NCBI GenBank assembly: GCA_963772375.1
Contig: CAVYXG010000005.1
Coordinates: forward strand, 930,001-994,000
DNA length: 64,000 nt
Source: DATBHM01 sp963772375
GTDB lineage: Bacteria; Actinomycetota; UBA4738; JACQTL01
Reading direction: 5' to 3'
The notes under the pieces were generated by a model that did not search any database, was not told the origin of the DNA, and saw only the letters and a program-made list of their open reading frames with translations. A program made the position numbers and the translations under genes. Below, piece by piece: positions 1 through 7,407 of the stretch (positions are counted from its first letter, which is position 1; each line of letters begins with the position of its first letter).

Positions 1-2
1 GC

Positions 3-170
3 GAGGTGGCGTTGCTGTTCGACGTGCCGCGAACGGCCACGGTCGTCGCCTACACTCCCGTGCGGGCGTTCCGGCTGGACCGCGCCGGGTTCGACCGGCT
101 CGTGGCGGCGCGGTTCCGCAAGGGCCTGCTGCAGCCCGCGATCAACGCGGACCGGACGCAGCACCACTAG
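3..170 (+). CDS. C-terminal fragment of a cyclic nucleotide-binding domain protein (cut by window edge)
   Basis: The open frame enters from the left edge and ends at TAG 168-170, giving about 55 residues. The visible part reads like the last strands and C-helix of a cNMP-binding beta-roll: a TATVVAYTPVRAFRLDR stretch followed by FDRLV. The frame stops soon after this helix, so no helix-turn-helix follows and the protein is not an ordinary Crp regulator; it may be a stand-alone sensor or the end of a multidomain protein. It lies just upstream of a small zinc protein and a full Crp-family gene. The domain call rests on pattern recognition of a short piece. Confidence 0.55.
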   Translation, partial: EVALLFDVPRTATVVAYTPVRAFRLDRAGFDRLVAARFRKGLLQPAINADRTQHH

Positions 171-182
171 AGGGGTTGACGG

Positions 183-392
183 ATGGACTGCTGGCACTGC
201 AAGCGAACCGCGGTCGGCGTGTGCCGCTTCTGCGGTCGCGGCATCTGCGAGGACCACGTGCAGGTCCACCCGTTCATCCTCGACATGTTCAAGCAGCAGG
301 ACACGACGAAGGTCCTGGTCGTCGAGGACGCCCTGTACTGCGGGGCGTGCACCCCGCGACCCGATCCCCTCGACGTCCCCGAGCTGAACTGA
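183..392 (+). CDS. Small cysteine-rich zinc-binding protein, 69 aa
   Basis: A 69-residue protein beginning MDCWHCKRTAVGVCRFCGRG. The spacing of CxxC (CWHC), CxxC (CRFC), a following Cys-x-x-x-His and a late CGAC suggests two zinc sites, like the B-box or DUF2180-type small zinc fingers of actinobacteria and archaea. There is no signal peptide or membrane segment, so it should be cytoplasmic. A GAGGGG purine run at 171-176 supports the ATG at 183. Its function is unknown. It sits between two cyclic-nucleotide-domain genes and directly upstream of CRP-like palindromes, which places it in a cNMP-controlled neighbourhood but does not prove regulation. Confidence 0.7.
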   Translation: MDCWHCKRTAVGVCRFCGRGICEDHVQVHPFILDMFKQQDTTKVLVVEDALYCGACTPRPDPLDVPELN

Positions 393-393
393 C

Positions 394-413
394 GATGTGA
401 CGCGCGTCACATC
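394..413. promoter_or_regulatory. CRP-like operator, perfect 20-bp palindrome
   Basis: GATGTGACGCGCGTCACATC is an exact inverted repeat containing TGTGA-N6-TCACA, the classical CRP/FNR-family consensus. It lies between the zinc protein and the lysine-rich ORF, upstream of the Crp-family gene at 786. Confidence 0.7.
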
Positions 414-418
414 GGGGG

Positions 419-434
419 GGTGACCGGGGTCACC
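419..434. promoter_or_regulatory. CRP-like operator 2
   Basis: GGTGACC-GG-GGTCACC has perfect 7-bp arms and the same GTGA-N6-TCAC core. Its centre is 23 bp from the first palindrome, about two helical turns. Confidence 0.6.
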
Positions 435-464
435 TTCGGTTCGTGACCGAGGACACCCGGGTTC

Positions 465-482
465 CGGTGACGGCCGTCACCG
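465..482. promoter_or_regulatory. CRP-like operator 3, perfect 18-bp palindrome
   Basis: CGGTGACGGCCGTCACCG is an exact palindrome with GTGA-N6-TCAC. It is the third site of this type within 90 bp. Confidence 0.6.
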
Positions 483-566
483 ACTCTGGGGGGCCCTGGG
501 TTCAGGATGCCGCCATCGACGTGAACGGCCCCACGGGGCCCGGACACTCGGAGGAGGTGACACAGA

Positions 567-686
567 ATGGCGGACAAGAAGGTGACTCCGAAGGCCCCCT
601 CGGCTTCGAAGTCCGAGAAGAGCGACGACAAGAAGCCGGCTGCGCGCGTCTCGCTCAAGAAGATGAAGAAGATGAAGAAGATGTAA
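567..686 (+). CDS. Tiny lysine-rich protein, 39 aa
   Basis: ATG at 567 is preceded by GAGGAGGTGA (551-560), an excellent ribosome binding site, and the frame runs to TAA at 684-686. The peptide starts MADKKVTPKAPSASKSEK and ends in a KKMKKMKKM tail; 13 of 39 residues are lysine, with Ala, Pro and Ser making up much of the rest. This resembles the tails of bacterial histone-like proteins and suggests nucleic-acid or membrane binding, but no family is recognised. It lies directly downstream of three CRP-like palindromes and upstream of a hairpin and the Crp-family gene, so it may be the first gene of a regulated transcript. Confidence 0.65.
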   Translation: MADKKVTPKAPSASKSEKSDDKKPAARVSLKKMKKMKKM

Positions 687-721
687 CGCCTGCCGCACCC
701 AACAGCAGAGATCTTCCCGTT

Positions 722-758
722 CGCGGGCCCGGAACCTGAAACCCCCTCCGGGCCCGCG
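722..758 (+). terminator. Strong hairpin between the lysine-rich ORF and the Crp gene
   Basis: CGCGGGCCCGG (722-732) pairs exactly with CCGGGCCCGCG (748-758) across a 15-base loop. No U-tract follows, as is common in high-GC genomes. It could terminate or attenuate readthrough into the gene at 786. Confidence 0.5.
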
Positions 759-785
759 ACGGCGTTTCCAGGGGGAGCACGGTCC

Positions 786-1574
786 ATGTCTCGTGAGGCA
801 ACGGTGACGGCGCAGTCCGGTCTGGCGAGGACGGAGCCCGGGCGCTACGCTCCGAACGTCATGCCACAAGGAGGGGGTTCCTCGCTCGATTCGCTGCAGC
901 GCGCGATGAGCGCCACGCCGATCCTCGCGTCGGTCGAGCCCGGTACCGTCCGCGACCTCGCCGGCAAGGGAGCCGTCCGGCGGTACCGCCGCGGCACCTA
1001 CCTGTTCCACCAGGGTGACGACGCCCCGAGCGTGTACTTCCTGGTCGACGGCCGCGTGGAGATCTCCTCGCTCTCGGTGACCGGCCACCGTCAGCTGCAC
1101 ACCACGCTCGAGGGGCCGCAGTTCTTCGGCGAGCTCGGCGTGCTCGGGCAGATGCCCAGGACCGCCACCGGCGTGGCGCTCGAGGACACCGACGTCTGGG
1201 CGGTCGAGGGGGAGGTGTTCCTCGACTTCCTGAGCGCCCACACGGAGGTCTCGAAGGCGCTCCTGCGGGTGCTGGCGCGGCAGGTGCACTCCCACGAGGC
1301 ATTCGTCGAGGACCTGCTGTTCCTCGACCTCAAGGGGCGGGTGGCGAAGCGGCTCCTGCAGCTGGTGTCGCCGTCGCTCGACGACCTGCCGGACGACGGC
1401 GTGGTGCTGCCGTCGGTGGTCCGCCACGCCGACCTGGCCAGCCTGTGCGGTGGCTCGCGGGAGAACGTCACCCGGATCCTGTCGGAGTTCCAGCGCCGGG
1501 GGCTGGTCGAGAAGGACGACCGCCGCTACGTGCTGTCGAACGTGAACGGCCTGCGCAAGCTGGCCCAGCTGTAG
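786..1574 (+). CDS. Crp/Fnr-family transcriptional regulator
   Basis: The 262-residue protein has a cNMP-binding beta-roll (about residues 45-165, with FHQGDDAPSVYFLVDGRVEI and FFGELGVLG) followed by a winged helix whose recognition region reads LCGGSRENVTRILSEFQRRG (about 218-240). It has no FNR-type cysteine cluster, so a nucleotide effector is more likely than an iron-sulphur cluster. GGGGGAG at 770-776 supports ATG 786; the ATG at 861 is an alternative. Three CRP-like palindromes lie 300-390 bp upstream, so autoregulation is plausible. The actual effector, cAMP or another ligand, cannot be read from sequence; two class III cyclases occur in this window. Confidence 0.88.
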   Translation: MSREATVTAQSGLARTEPGRYAPNVMPQGGGSSLDSLQRAMSATPILASVEPGTVRDLAGKGAVRRYRRGTYLFHQGDDAPSVYFLVDGRVEISSLSVTGHRQLHTTLEGPQFFGELGVLGQMPRTATGVALEDTDVWAVEGEVFLDFLSAHTEVSKALLRVLARQVHSHEAFVEDLLFLDLKGRVAKRLLQLVSPSLDDLPDDGVVLPSVVRHADLASLCGGSRENVTRILSEFQRRGLVEKDDRRYVLSNVNGLRKLAQL

Positions 1575-1581
1575 CCGGGGT

Positions 1582-2610
1582 TCAGCCGCCGATCATCGAC
1601 ATGCTGCGCTCGGGCTGCACGAAGTCCGGGTGGTTGATGCGGTGGCCGGGCCACTTCCGCCAGACGCCGCCCCGGATCAGCCCCGCGAGTTCCTCGTCGT
1701 TCGCGCCGGCGCGGAGCGGCCCGCGGAGGTCGGTCTCCTCCAGCGCGAACAGGCACGAGCGGAACTGGCCGTCGGCCGTCAGCCGCAGCCGGTTGCAGGT
1801 GTCACAGAACGGCTCGGTGACGCTCGGGATCACGCCGACCTTGCCGGGCTCGCCGTCGGCGAACCGGTACGTGGTGGCCGGCTCGGGGCCGTGGTCGGGC
1901 ACGAGCGGATGCTCGGCGTGGATGCGCTCCAAGAGGCGCGCGCTCGGGACCACACGCGCGCGTTCCCAAGCGTGCTCGGCGTCGAGCGGCATGTACTCGA
2001 TGAACCGCACCTCGTAGCCCTTGCGCCGGGCGAGCTTCGCGAACTCCACCACCTCGTCGTCGTTCGTGCCGCCGATGATCACGACGTTGAGCTTGATGGG
2101 CGTCAGGCCGGCGGCCTCGGCGGCGTCGAGCCCCGCGAGGACGCGTTCGAGCGCGTCCCGCCGGGTCATCTCGGCGAACCGGTGCCGCAGGAGCGAGTCG
2201 CACGACACGGTTACGCGGTCGAGGCCGGCGCCGGCGAGCTTGCCGCTCAGCCGGTCGAGCAGCAGGCCGTTCGTCGTGAGCGACATGTCGACGTCGGGGT
2301 TCGCCTGGCGGAGCATCCGTACCAGGACGGCGAGGTCCGTGCGGACGGTGGGCTCGCCGCCGGTGAGCTTCAGCGAACGGACCCCGAGCGAGGTGAACAC
2401 CCCGACCAGCCGCGTGATCTCCTCGAACGTCAGGATCTCGGGCTTGGGGAGCCACACCAGGCCCTCGGCCGGCATGCAGTACGTGCACCGGAAGTTGCAC
2501 CGATCGGTGACCGACACACGCAGGTCGTCGGCCACGCGCCCCAAGGTGTCGAACAGCGGACCCTCGGTGGGCGCGGGGGTGGCCGGCGATGTCCAGGTTT
2601 CCGACGTCAT
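1582..2610 (-). CDS. moaA: GTP 3',8-cyclase MoaA (molybdenum cofactor biosynthesis)
   Basis: This radical SAM enzyme converts GTP to 3',8-cyclo-GTP, the first step of molybdopterin synthesis. The 342-residue product has the N-terminal CNFRCTYCMPAEG cluster motif (CxxxCxxC), the KLTGGEPTVR segment, and the C-terminal second-cluster region CDTCNRLRLTADG with a third Cys in RSCLFA. It ends in the Gly-Gly tail typical of MoaA. The frame stays open far upstream, but that part is antisense to the next gene. ATG 2610 gives the family length, and a TACCCT box about 10 bases upstream suggests a leaderless transcript. It is divergent from the MogA-XdhC fusion gene. Confidence 0.95.
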   Translation of the reverse strand: MTSETWTSPATPAPTEGPLFDTLGRVADDLRVSVTDRCNFRCTYCMPAEGLVWLPKPEILTFEEITRLVGVFTSLGVRSLKLTGGEPTVRTDLAVLVRMLRQANPDVDMSLTTNGLLLDRLSGKLAGAGLDRVTVSCDSLLRHRFAEMTRRDALERVLAGLDAAEAAGLTPIKLNVVIIGGTNDDEVVEFAKLARRKGYEVRFIEYMPLDAEHAWERARVVPSARLLERIHAEHPLVPDHGPEPATTYRFADGEPGKVGVIPSVTEPFCDTCNRLRLTADGQFRSCLFALEETDLRGPLRAGANDEELAGLIRGGVWRKWPGHRINHPDFVQPERSMSMIGG

Positions 2611-2712
2611 CTCCAGACAAGGGTACGCCGTTCGGGCGCGACCCCGGAACCCCGTCCCGGCCCGAGCGGCGTTCCGGCGGGTGTTTGCCCGGCGGCGCGG
2701 CACAATAGGCCC

Positions 2713-4032
2713 ATGACGAAGGCGGCGGTGGTGACGGTCTCGGACGGCGTGACCGCCGGGATCCGGGAGGACCGGTCCGGCGACCTCGCGGCCGAGCTGC
2801 TCGCTGCGGCCGGCTTCGACGGCGTCGCGCGCCACGTGATCCCCGACGAACGGGCACGGATCGAATCGCTCCTGCGCGAGCTGACGGCCGCGGGGAACGC
2901 GCTGGTGGTCACGACGGGCGGAACGGGGTTCGGCCCGCGGGACGTCACGCCGGAGGCCACCCGGGCGGTGATCGAGCGGGAGGCGCCCGGTCTCGCCGAG
3001 CTCATGCGCGCCGCGGGACTCGCGCACACCCCGCAGGCCGCCCTGTCCCGGGGCGTCGTCGGGACGATCGGCTCCACGCTGGTGATGAACCTCCCCGGCA
3101 GCCCCACGGCCGTTCGCGAGAGCCTGGACGCCGTCCTGCCGGTCGTTCCCCACGCGCTCGACCTGCTGGCCGGACGGACCGGAGCACATCCGACGGGCCA
3201 CGAGGCGGAGCAGCCGGCCGGGGCGGCGCCCGCCCGGAACGAACCCCCGGCGCCGGCGCCGGGCCGATGGACCGTGCGCGCCACCGCCGTCGCCGCGCGG
3301 GGCAACCCGCCCTGCCGGGTCGGCCAGAAGCTCGCGGTCGGCCCCGGCGGCCCCCTCGAGGGAACGCTGGGATGCGCGGAGTTCGACTCCGGGGTCCTGG
3401 CGGACGCGCCCGGAGTGGCCGCCGGTGGGGGCCCCGTCACCCGGACCTACGTCCACGATCTCGGTGAGATCGACGTCTTCCTCGAGCCCGAGGCCGCGCG
3501 GCCGGTCGCCGTGGTCGTGACGGCCTCGCCGGTCGGGCTCGAGCTGCTGCGCGCCATGAAGGCCCTCGGCTGGCGGACCGTGCTCGTGGAGCCGCGGGAG
3601 GAGCGCATCCAGCCCGCCCACAGGGAGGCGGCCGACGTGGTCCGCGCCGAGCTCGAGGTCGGGATGCTCGACGCCGACACGTCGGTGGTCCACACCGACC
3701 ACGACGCGCCCGGCGTGGTCGACTCGATCGCGGCCGCCCTGGGGTCGGATGCCGGGTTCATCGGGATCCTGGGGACCCGCCGGCACGTGGGCGTGCACGT
3801 GGAACCGCTGCGGGCCAAGGGGTTCGGCGACCCGGAGATGGCCAGGGTCCGGTCGCCGGTGGGGCTGGATCTCGGCGGGCGTTCGCCCGCCGAGATCGCG
3901 CTGTCGATCGCCGCGGGGCTCGTCGCGGCCCGTTCGGGCCGCGACGGCGGCTGGCTCGACCGCCCGGGCGACGGCGACGAGCCACGCCACGGAGCAGCCG
4001 GCCACGACCACGACCACCACGGCGGCCCGTGA
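2713..4032 (+). CDS. MogA/MoaB-like molybdopterin adenylyltransferase fused to XdhC/CoxI-type domain
   Basis: The 439-residue protein has two parts. Residues 1-160 are a MogA/MoaB domain (VVTVSDGV, TTGGTGFGPRDVTPEAT, MNLPGSPTAV) that would adenylylate molybdopterin. After a Pro/Ala-rich linker (about 160-185), residues 185-425 match XdhC/CoxI maturation factors: an N-terminal GNPPCRVGQKLAV region and a C-terminal Rossmann part (GFIGILGTRRH, RVRSPVGLDLGGRSPAEIAL). XdhC proteins insert cofactor into xanthine or CO dehydrogenase-type enzymes. The tail is His-rich (HDHDHHGGP) and may bind metal. It is divergent from moaA, and its stop overlaps the next start. The fused order suggests channelling of cofactor from nucleotide activation to enzyme maturation. 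No molybdoenzyme subunits are in the window. Confidence 0.85.
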   Translation: MTKAAVVTVSDGVTAGIREDRSGDLAAELLAAAGFDGVARHVIPDERARIESLLRELTAAGNALVVTTGGTGFGPRDVTPEATRAVIEREAPGLAELMRAAGLAHTPQAALSRGVVGTIGSTLVMNLPGSPTAVRESLDAVLPVVPHALDLLAGRTGAHPTGHEAEQPAGAAPARNEPPAPAPGRWTVRATAVAARGNPPCRVGQKLAVGPGGPLEGTLGCAEFDSGVLADAPGVAAGGGPVTRTYVHDLGEIDVFLEPEAARPVAVVVTASPVGLELLRAMKALGWRTVLVEPREERIQPAHREAADVVRAELEVGMLDADTSVVHTDHDAPGVVDSIAAALGSDAGFIGILGTRRHVGVHVEPLRAKGFGDPEMARVRSPVGLDLGGRSPAEIALSIAAGLVAARSGRDGGWLDRPGDGDEPRHGAAGHDHDHHGGP

Positions 4033-4235
4033 GCCCCGGCGTCCGCATCGCCCTGTCGATCGCCGGGGTGTTGGTCTGCCTGACGGGGGGCGTGTTCCTG
4101 CTCCAGGGGATCGGGGTGCTGGGCGGCAGCTTCATGAGCAACACCGTGACCTGGACGGTGATCGGCGCGGTGATGGTCGCCGCCGGCGGGGTCCTGCTGG
4201 CCCTGGGCCGGCCGCGGCCCGGGGCCGGTTCCTAG
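4029..4235 (+). CDS. Small membrane protein, two transmembrane helices, 68 aa
   Basis: The GTG start overlaps the stop of the MogA-XdhC gene by four bases (GTGA), so translation is probably coupled. The product has two hydrophobic helices (about residues 7-30 and 40-60) separated by a short GSFMSNT loop, with an Arg/Pro-rich end. No family is recognised. Position in the molybdenum cofactor operon suggests a membrane-associated role in that pathway, but this is inference from context only. Its 3' end overlaps the convergent mreB-like gene by four bases. Confidence 0.65.
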   Translation: MSPGVRIALSIAGVLVCLTGGVFLLQGIGVLGGSFMSNTVTWTVIGAVMVAAGGVLLALGRPRPGAGS

Positions 4236-5296
4236 CCGCGACGCCCGGTCGCGCCCGGCAGCCGGTCGAGCAGCGCCCCCGCGCCCCGCACCACGCACGA
4301 CAGCGGCTCCGGGTCCACCCGCACCGGGATGCCCGCCTCCCGCTGCATCCGGACGGCCAGCCCGACCAGCAGCGCCCCGCCGCCCGTCAGCGTGATCCCC
4401 CGCGTCGCGATGTCGGGCACGATCTCCGCGGGCATCCTCTCGAACACGGACAGCGACGTGTCGACGATCGCGCTGACGGCCTCGGCCATCCCCTCGGCCA
4501 GCGCGTCGGAGTGCACCCGGACCGTCCGGGGCTTGCCGGTCGCGGTGTCCCGCCCCAGGAACTCGACGAGGGTGTTCCGCAGGCCCGGCGAGGCCGCCCC
4601 GCCGACCACCTTGAGCCGCTCGGCCGTTCGTTCTCCCACCGCGATCCCGAGCTCCTTGCGGCAGAACGCGATCACCGCCTGGTCGAGCGCGTCGCCGCCC
4701 ACGGGGACGTTCGCCGTGGCCACCGTTCCCCCGAGGACGAACACCGCCACGTCGGTCGTCCCGCCGCCGATGTCGACCACCATCGAGCCGCGGGGCTCCT
4801 CGACCGGCAGCCCGGCCCCCACGGCCGCTGCCAGCGGCTCGGACACGATGGCCACCCGGCGGGCGCCCGCCTCGAACGCCGCCTCCTCCACCGCGCGGCG
4901 TTCGACCTGCGTCACGCCGGAGGGCACGCACACGATCACCCGGGGCCGGACGAACCGCCGCCGGTGGTGCACCCGCGCCAGGAACTCCCGCAGCAGGAAC
5001 TGGGCGGCCTCGAAGTCGCTGATCACCCCCGAACGGAGCGGCCGGATGACCTCGATGGGCACGGGGGCGCGGCCCAGCATCTCCTTGGCCTCGGCGCCGA
5101 TCGCCAGGAACCGCCCGGTCTCGGTGTCCACCGCGGTGAACGAGGGCTGGTCGAGCACGACGCCCAGCCCCCGGTCGAACACCAGCGTGTTGGCGGTTCC
5201 GAGGTCGACGGCCAGGTCGCGGCCGAGCGCGTTCCAGGCGCGCCCGAGCCGGGAGCGTCGCCGCGGTGGGGGAAGGCGTTCACCGAGGTCGAACAC
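4232..5296 (-). CDS. MreB/Mbl-family actin-like protein
   Basis: The 354-residue product carries the actin-fold nucleotide signatures: phosphate 1 DLGTANTLVF (about residues 31-40), phosphate 2 MVVDIGGGTTDVAVF, and an adenosine-binding ITLTGGGALL near residue 310. The length matches MreB. These filaments organise peptidoglycan synthesis along the side wall. The gene stands alone: mreC, mreD, rodA and pbp2 are not adjacent, so it may be an Mbl-like paralogue and not the main rod gene. The N-terminal PPPRRRSRLGR stretch is more basic than usual and could help membrane association. Confidence 0.9.
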   Translation of the reverse strand: MFDLGERLPPPRRRSRLGRAWNALGRDLAVDLGTANTLVFDRGLGVVLDQPSFTAVDTETGRFLAIGAEAKEMLGRAPVPIEVIRPLRSGVISDFEAAQFLLREFLARVHHRRRFVRPRVIVCVPSGVTQVERRAVEEAAFEAGARRVAIVSEPLAAAVGAGLPVEEPRGSMVVDIGGGTTDVAVFVLGGTVATANVPVGGDALDQAVIAFCRKELGIAVGERTAERLKVVGGAASPGLRNTLVEFLGRDTATGKPRTVRVHSDALAEGMAEAVSAIVDTSLSVFERMPAEIVPDIATRGITLTGGGALLVGLAVRMQREAGIPVRVDPEPLSCVVRGAGALLDRLPGATGRRG

Positions 5297-5408
5297 TGCG
5301 AGGACACCTTGGGGAAGTGGGGGGCGATCATAGGCCCGCCGTCCGGCCCCGGGTGGGATTTCGGCGGACGAGGCCTTGGATTGACGCGAACCCGACGGTG
5401 CGATCGGA

Positions 5409-5414
5409 TAGGTT
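5409..5414 (+). promoter_or_regulatory. -10-like box (TAGGTT) for a leaderless phosphoesterase mRNA
   Basis: TAGGTT lies 7 bases upstream of ATG 5422, which leaves no room for a ribosome binding site. TTGACG at 5381-5386 is a candidate -35, but the 22-base spacing is long. Confidence 0.4.
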
Positions 5415-5421
5415 GGACCCG

Positions 5422-6999
5422 ATGCAGAACAACCCCCTCTTCCGAGCCTCGGCAGGCCGCGGCCTGTCGGCCCGCCGCCGCGCCGCGCGCAGGCGGCGCA
5501 ACGCGCTGTTCGGCGGCATCATCGTGATCGCGCTCGTGGCCGTCTGGCTCGGGCCGATCCACGGCGCGCCGATCTTCAACCACACGAAGGCCGAGGCCAC
5601 CGGGGGTGCCGGCGGCGGAGGCGGGGGCGGCGAGTCGTCCTCGGCGGGCACCTCGCAGCTCCCGCCCGGCAAGAACCCGATCAAGCACATCGTGTTCCTG
5701 ATCAAGGAGAACCGGACCTTCGACCACTACTTCGGCGCATACGGACACGGCGCCGTAGGCGCGACCGAGGGCGGGACGCTCGTGTGCACGGGCAACCCCA
5801 AGAGCTGCCACCCGGGCCCGACCTTCAAGCTCACCCCGGCGGTCGACCAGCAGCCCCACGACATCACGCACGGGTTCTCCTCGGGGCTGTACTCGATCGA
5901 CGGCGGCCGGATGGACGGATACAACATCATCGGGTCGGGCGAGGACATGAGCGGCTACTCGATCATGGAACGCGGCCCGTGCGACGCCTCGAAGGGCCCG
6001 GGCGGCGAGGGGTGCATCCCGAACTACTACGCATACGCCGACCGGTTCGTGCTCGCGGACCACTTCTTCACGTCGATGTACGGCCCGACGTTCCCGGAGC
6101 ACCTGTACACGATCGCCGCGCAGTCCGACGGCATCGTGGACAACAAGTCCACGACGGACCACCCGGGCTCGTACTGCACGGATCCGACGGAGTTCACGCC
6201 GCACTTCCCGCTGGCCGGTCCGGGCGCCCTCACGCCCGCCCAACTCAAGGAGATCATGGGGTACGAGGACCACGTGACCGAGGCGATCCCGGACAACCTC
6301 CTCAAGATCGCGCACTTCTGGAAGCAGATCCGGACATGCATCGACATCAAGGTGCTGGCCGACGAGCTCCAGAAGAATCACATCTCGTGGAAGTACTACG
6401 CCGAGCCCGACATCTGGCAGAACGCCATGCAGGCGATCAACCACGTCTGGAACGGTCCGATGCGCTCCCACGTGCAGGACCCCACGCACTTCGTCGACGA
6501 CATCAAGGCGGGGAAGATGCCGGCGGTGTCGTGGTTGGTGCCGCCCGAGCCCTACAACGAGCACCCCGGCAGCAACGTCAGCGTCTGCGCCGGCGAGAAC
6601 TGGACCGTGCAGCACATCAACGCGGTGATGCACAGCAAGTACTGGCGCTCCACCGCCATCGTCGTGGTGTGGGATGACTTCGGCGGGTTCTACGACTCGG
6701 TGAAGCCGCCCCACTTCGACGTGATGGGGCTCGGGCCGCGGACGCCGGCGCTCATCATCTCGCCCTACACGAAACAGGGGGACAACCCGGACGGCGGCTC
6801 CGTGGACCACACCGACTACGAGTTCTCGTCGGTCCTGGCGTTCATCGAGAAGGCGTTCGGGGTGCCGGCGCTGACCCATCGCGACAAGCAGGCCAGCCCG
6901 CTGGCGGGCGCGTTCGACTTCGCCCACCCCAACTTCAAGCCGCTCGTCCTCGACTACCGGACGAACTGCCCCTACGGCAGCGACCTGACGCCCGAGTAG
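5422..6999 (+). CDS. Secreted or membrane-anchored phosphoesterase (phospholipase C/acid phosphatase family)
   Basis: The 525-residue product starts with an Arg-rich segment and one membrane helix (about residues 33-50), then a Gly/Ser linker, so the catalytic domain lies outside the membrane. PF04185-type motifs are clear: IKHIVFLIKENRTFDHYF, ITHGFSSGLYSIDGGRMDG, VLADHFFTSMYGPTFPEHLY, VVVWDDFGGFYD and LGPRTPALIISPYTKQG. The ENR and DD residues are the expected metal and phosphate ligands. Such enzymes cleave phospholipids or phosphomonoesters outside the cell; the substrate is not predictable. It is about the same size as the convergent gene at 7404-8939 and clearly paralogous. Confidence 0.88.
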   Translation: MQNNPLFRASAGRGLSARRRAARRRRNALFGGIIVIALVAVWLGPIHGAPIFNHTKAEATGGAGGGGGGGESSSAGTSQLPPGKNPIKHIVFLIKENRTFDHYFGAYGHGAVGATEGGTLVCTGNPKSCHPGPTFKLTPAVDQQPHDITHGFSSGLYSIDGGRMDGYNIIGSGEDMSGYSIMERGPCDASKGPGGEGCIPNYYAYADRFVLADHFFTSMYGPTFPEHLYTIAAQSDGIVDNKSTTDHPGSYCTDPTEFTPHFPLAGPGALTPAQLKEIMGYEDHVTEAIPDNLLKIAHFWKQIRTCIDIKVLADELQKNHISWKYYAEPDIWQNAMQAINHVWNGPMRSHVQDPTHFVDDIKAGKMPAVSWLVPPEPYNEHPGSNVSVCAGENWTVQHINAVMHSKYWRSTAIVVVWDDFGGFYDSVKPPHFDVMGLGPRTPALIISPYTKQGDNPDGGSVDHTDYEFSSVLAFIEKAFGVPALTHRDKQASPLAGAFDFAHPNFKPLVLDYRTNCPYGSDLTPE

Positions 7000-7026
7000 C
7001 CTGCGCAGGGGACCATCGGGACCCCG

Positions 7027-7407
7027 TCAGCAGTTGAGCTTGTCGAGCGCCTTCCGAAGCGCCTGCTGGCCCTGGTCCACGCCGTGCTCCGTGAGGAGCG
7101 CGTGGCGGAGCTTGGCGGCGGCCGCCTGCAGCGCGAGCACCTTTGCCGCATCGGCCTTGTCCCCGGCCGACACGAAGGCCGCCCGGTCGATCTTCAGCCG
7201 GGTGATGAACCGCGTCATCGCGTCGGGCCGGAACCCGGACTGGATGAGCAGGATGTCCTGGCAGAGCTGCTCCAGGGCCTGGTCGGCCCCGCCGCTCCCC
7301 CCGCCCGAGCCGGACGTCGACGTGGGCTTGTCGCCGCCACCGCCACTGCACGCGGCCAGCGAGAGCGCGGCGGCCACGGCCACGAACGCGGAGCGGCGGC
7401 GCGTCAT
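7027..7407 (-). CDS. Small lipoprotein, 126 aa
   Basis: A signal peptide (MTRRRSAFVAVAAALSLAAC) ends in a lipobox LAAC with Cys at residue 20, followed by a Gly/Ser-rich linker and a helical domain with two more cysteines (QLCQDIL and the C-terminal NC). The start overlaps the stop of the upstream phosphoesterase gene by four bases (ATGA), so the two should be co-translated. This suggests an accessory role for the exported enzyme, for example anchoring or inhibition. No family is recognised. Confidence 0.75.
   Translation of the reverse strand: MTRRRSAFVAVAAALSLAACSGGGGDKPTSTSGSGGGSGGADQALEQLCQDILLIQSGFRPDAMTRFITRLKIDRAAFVSAGDKADAAKVLALQAAAAKLRHALLTEHGVDQGQQALRKALDKLNC

Noticed and set aside
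2611..4020. Long open frame on the minus strand that would extend MoaA by 470 residues
   Set aside because: It is antisense to the MogA-XdhC gene, has no domain and places MoaA far beyond family length; high GC produces such frames.
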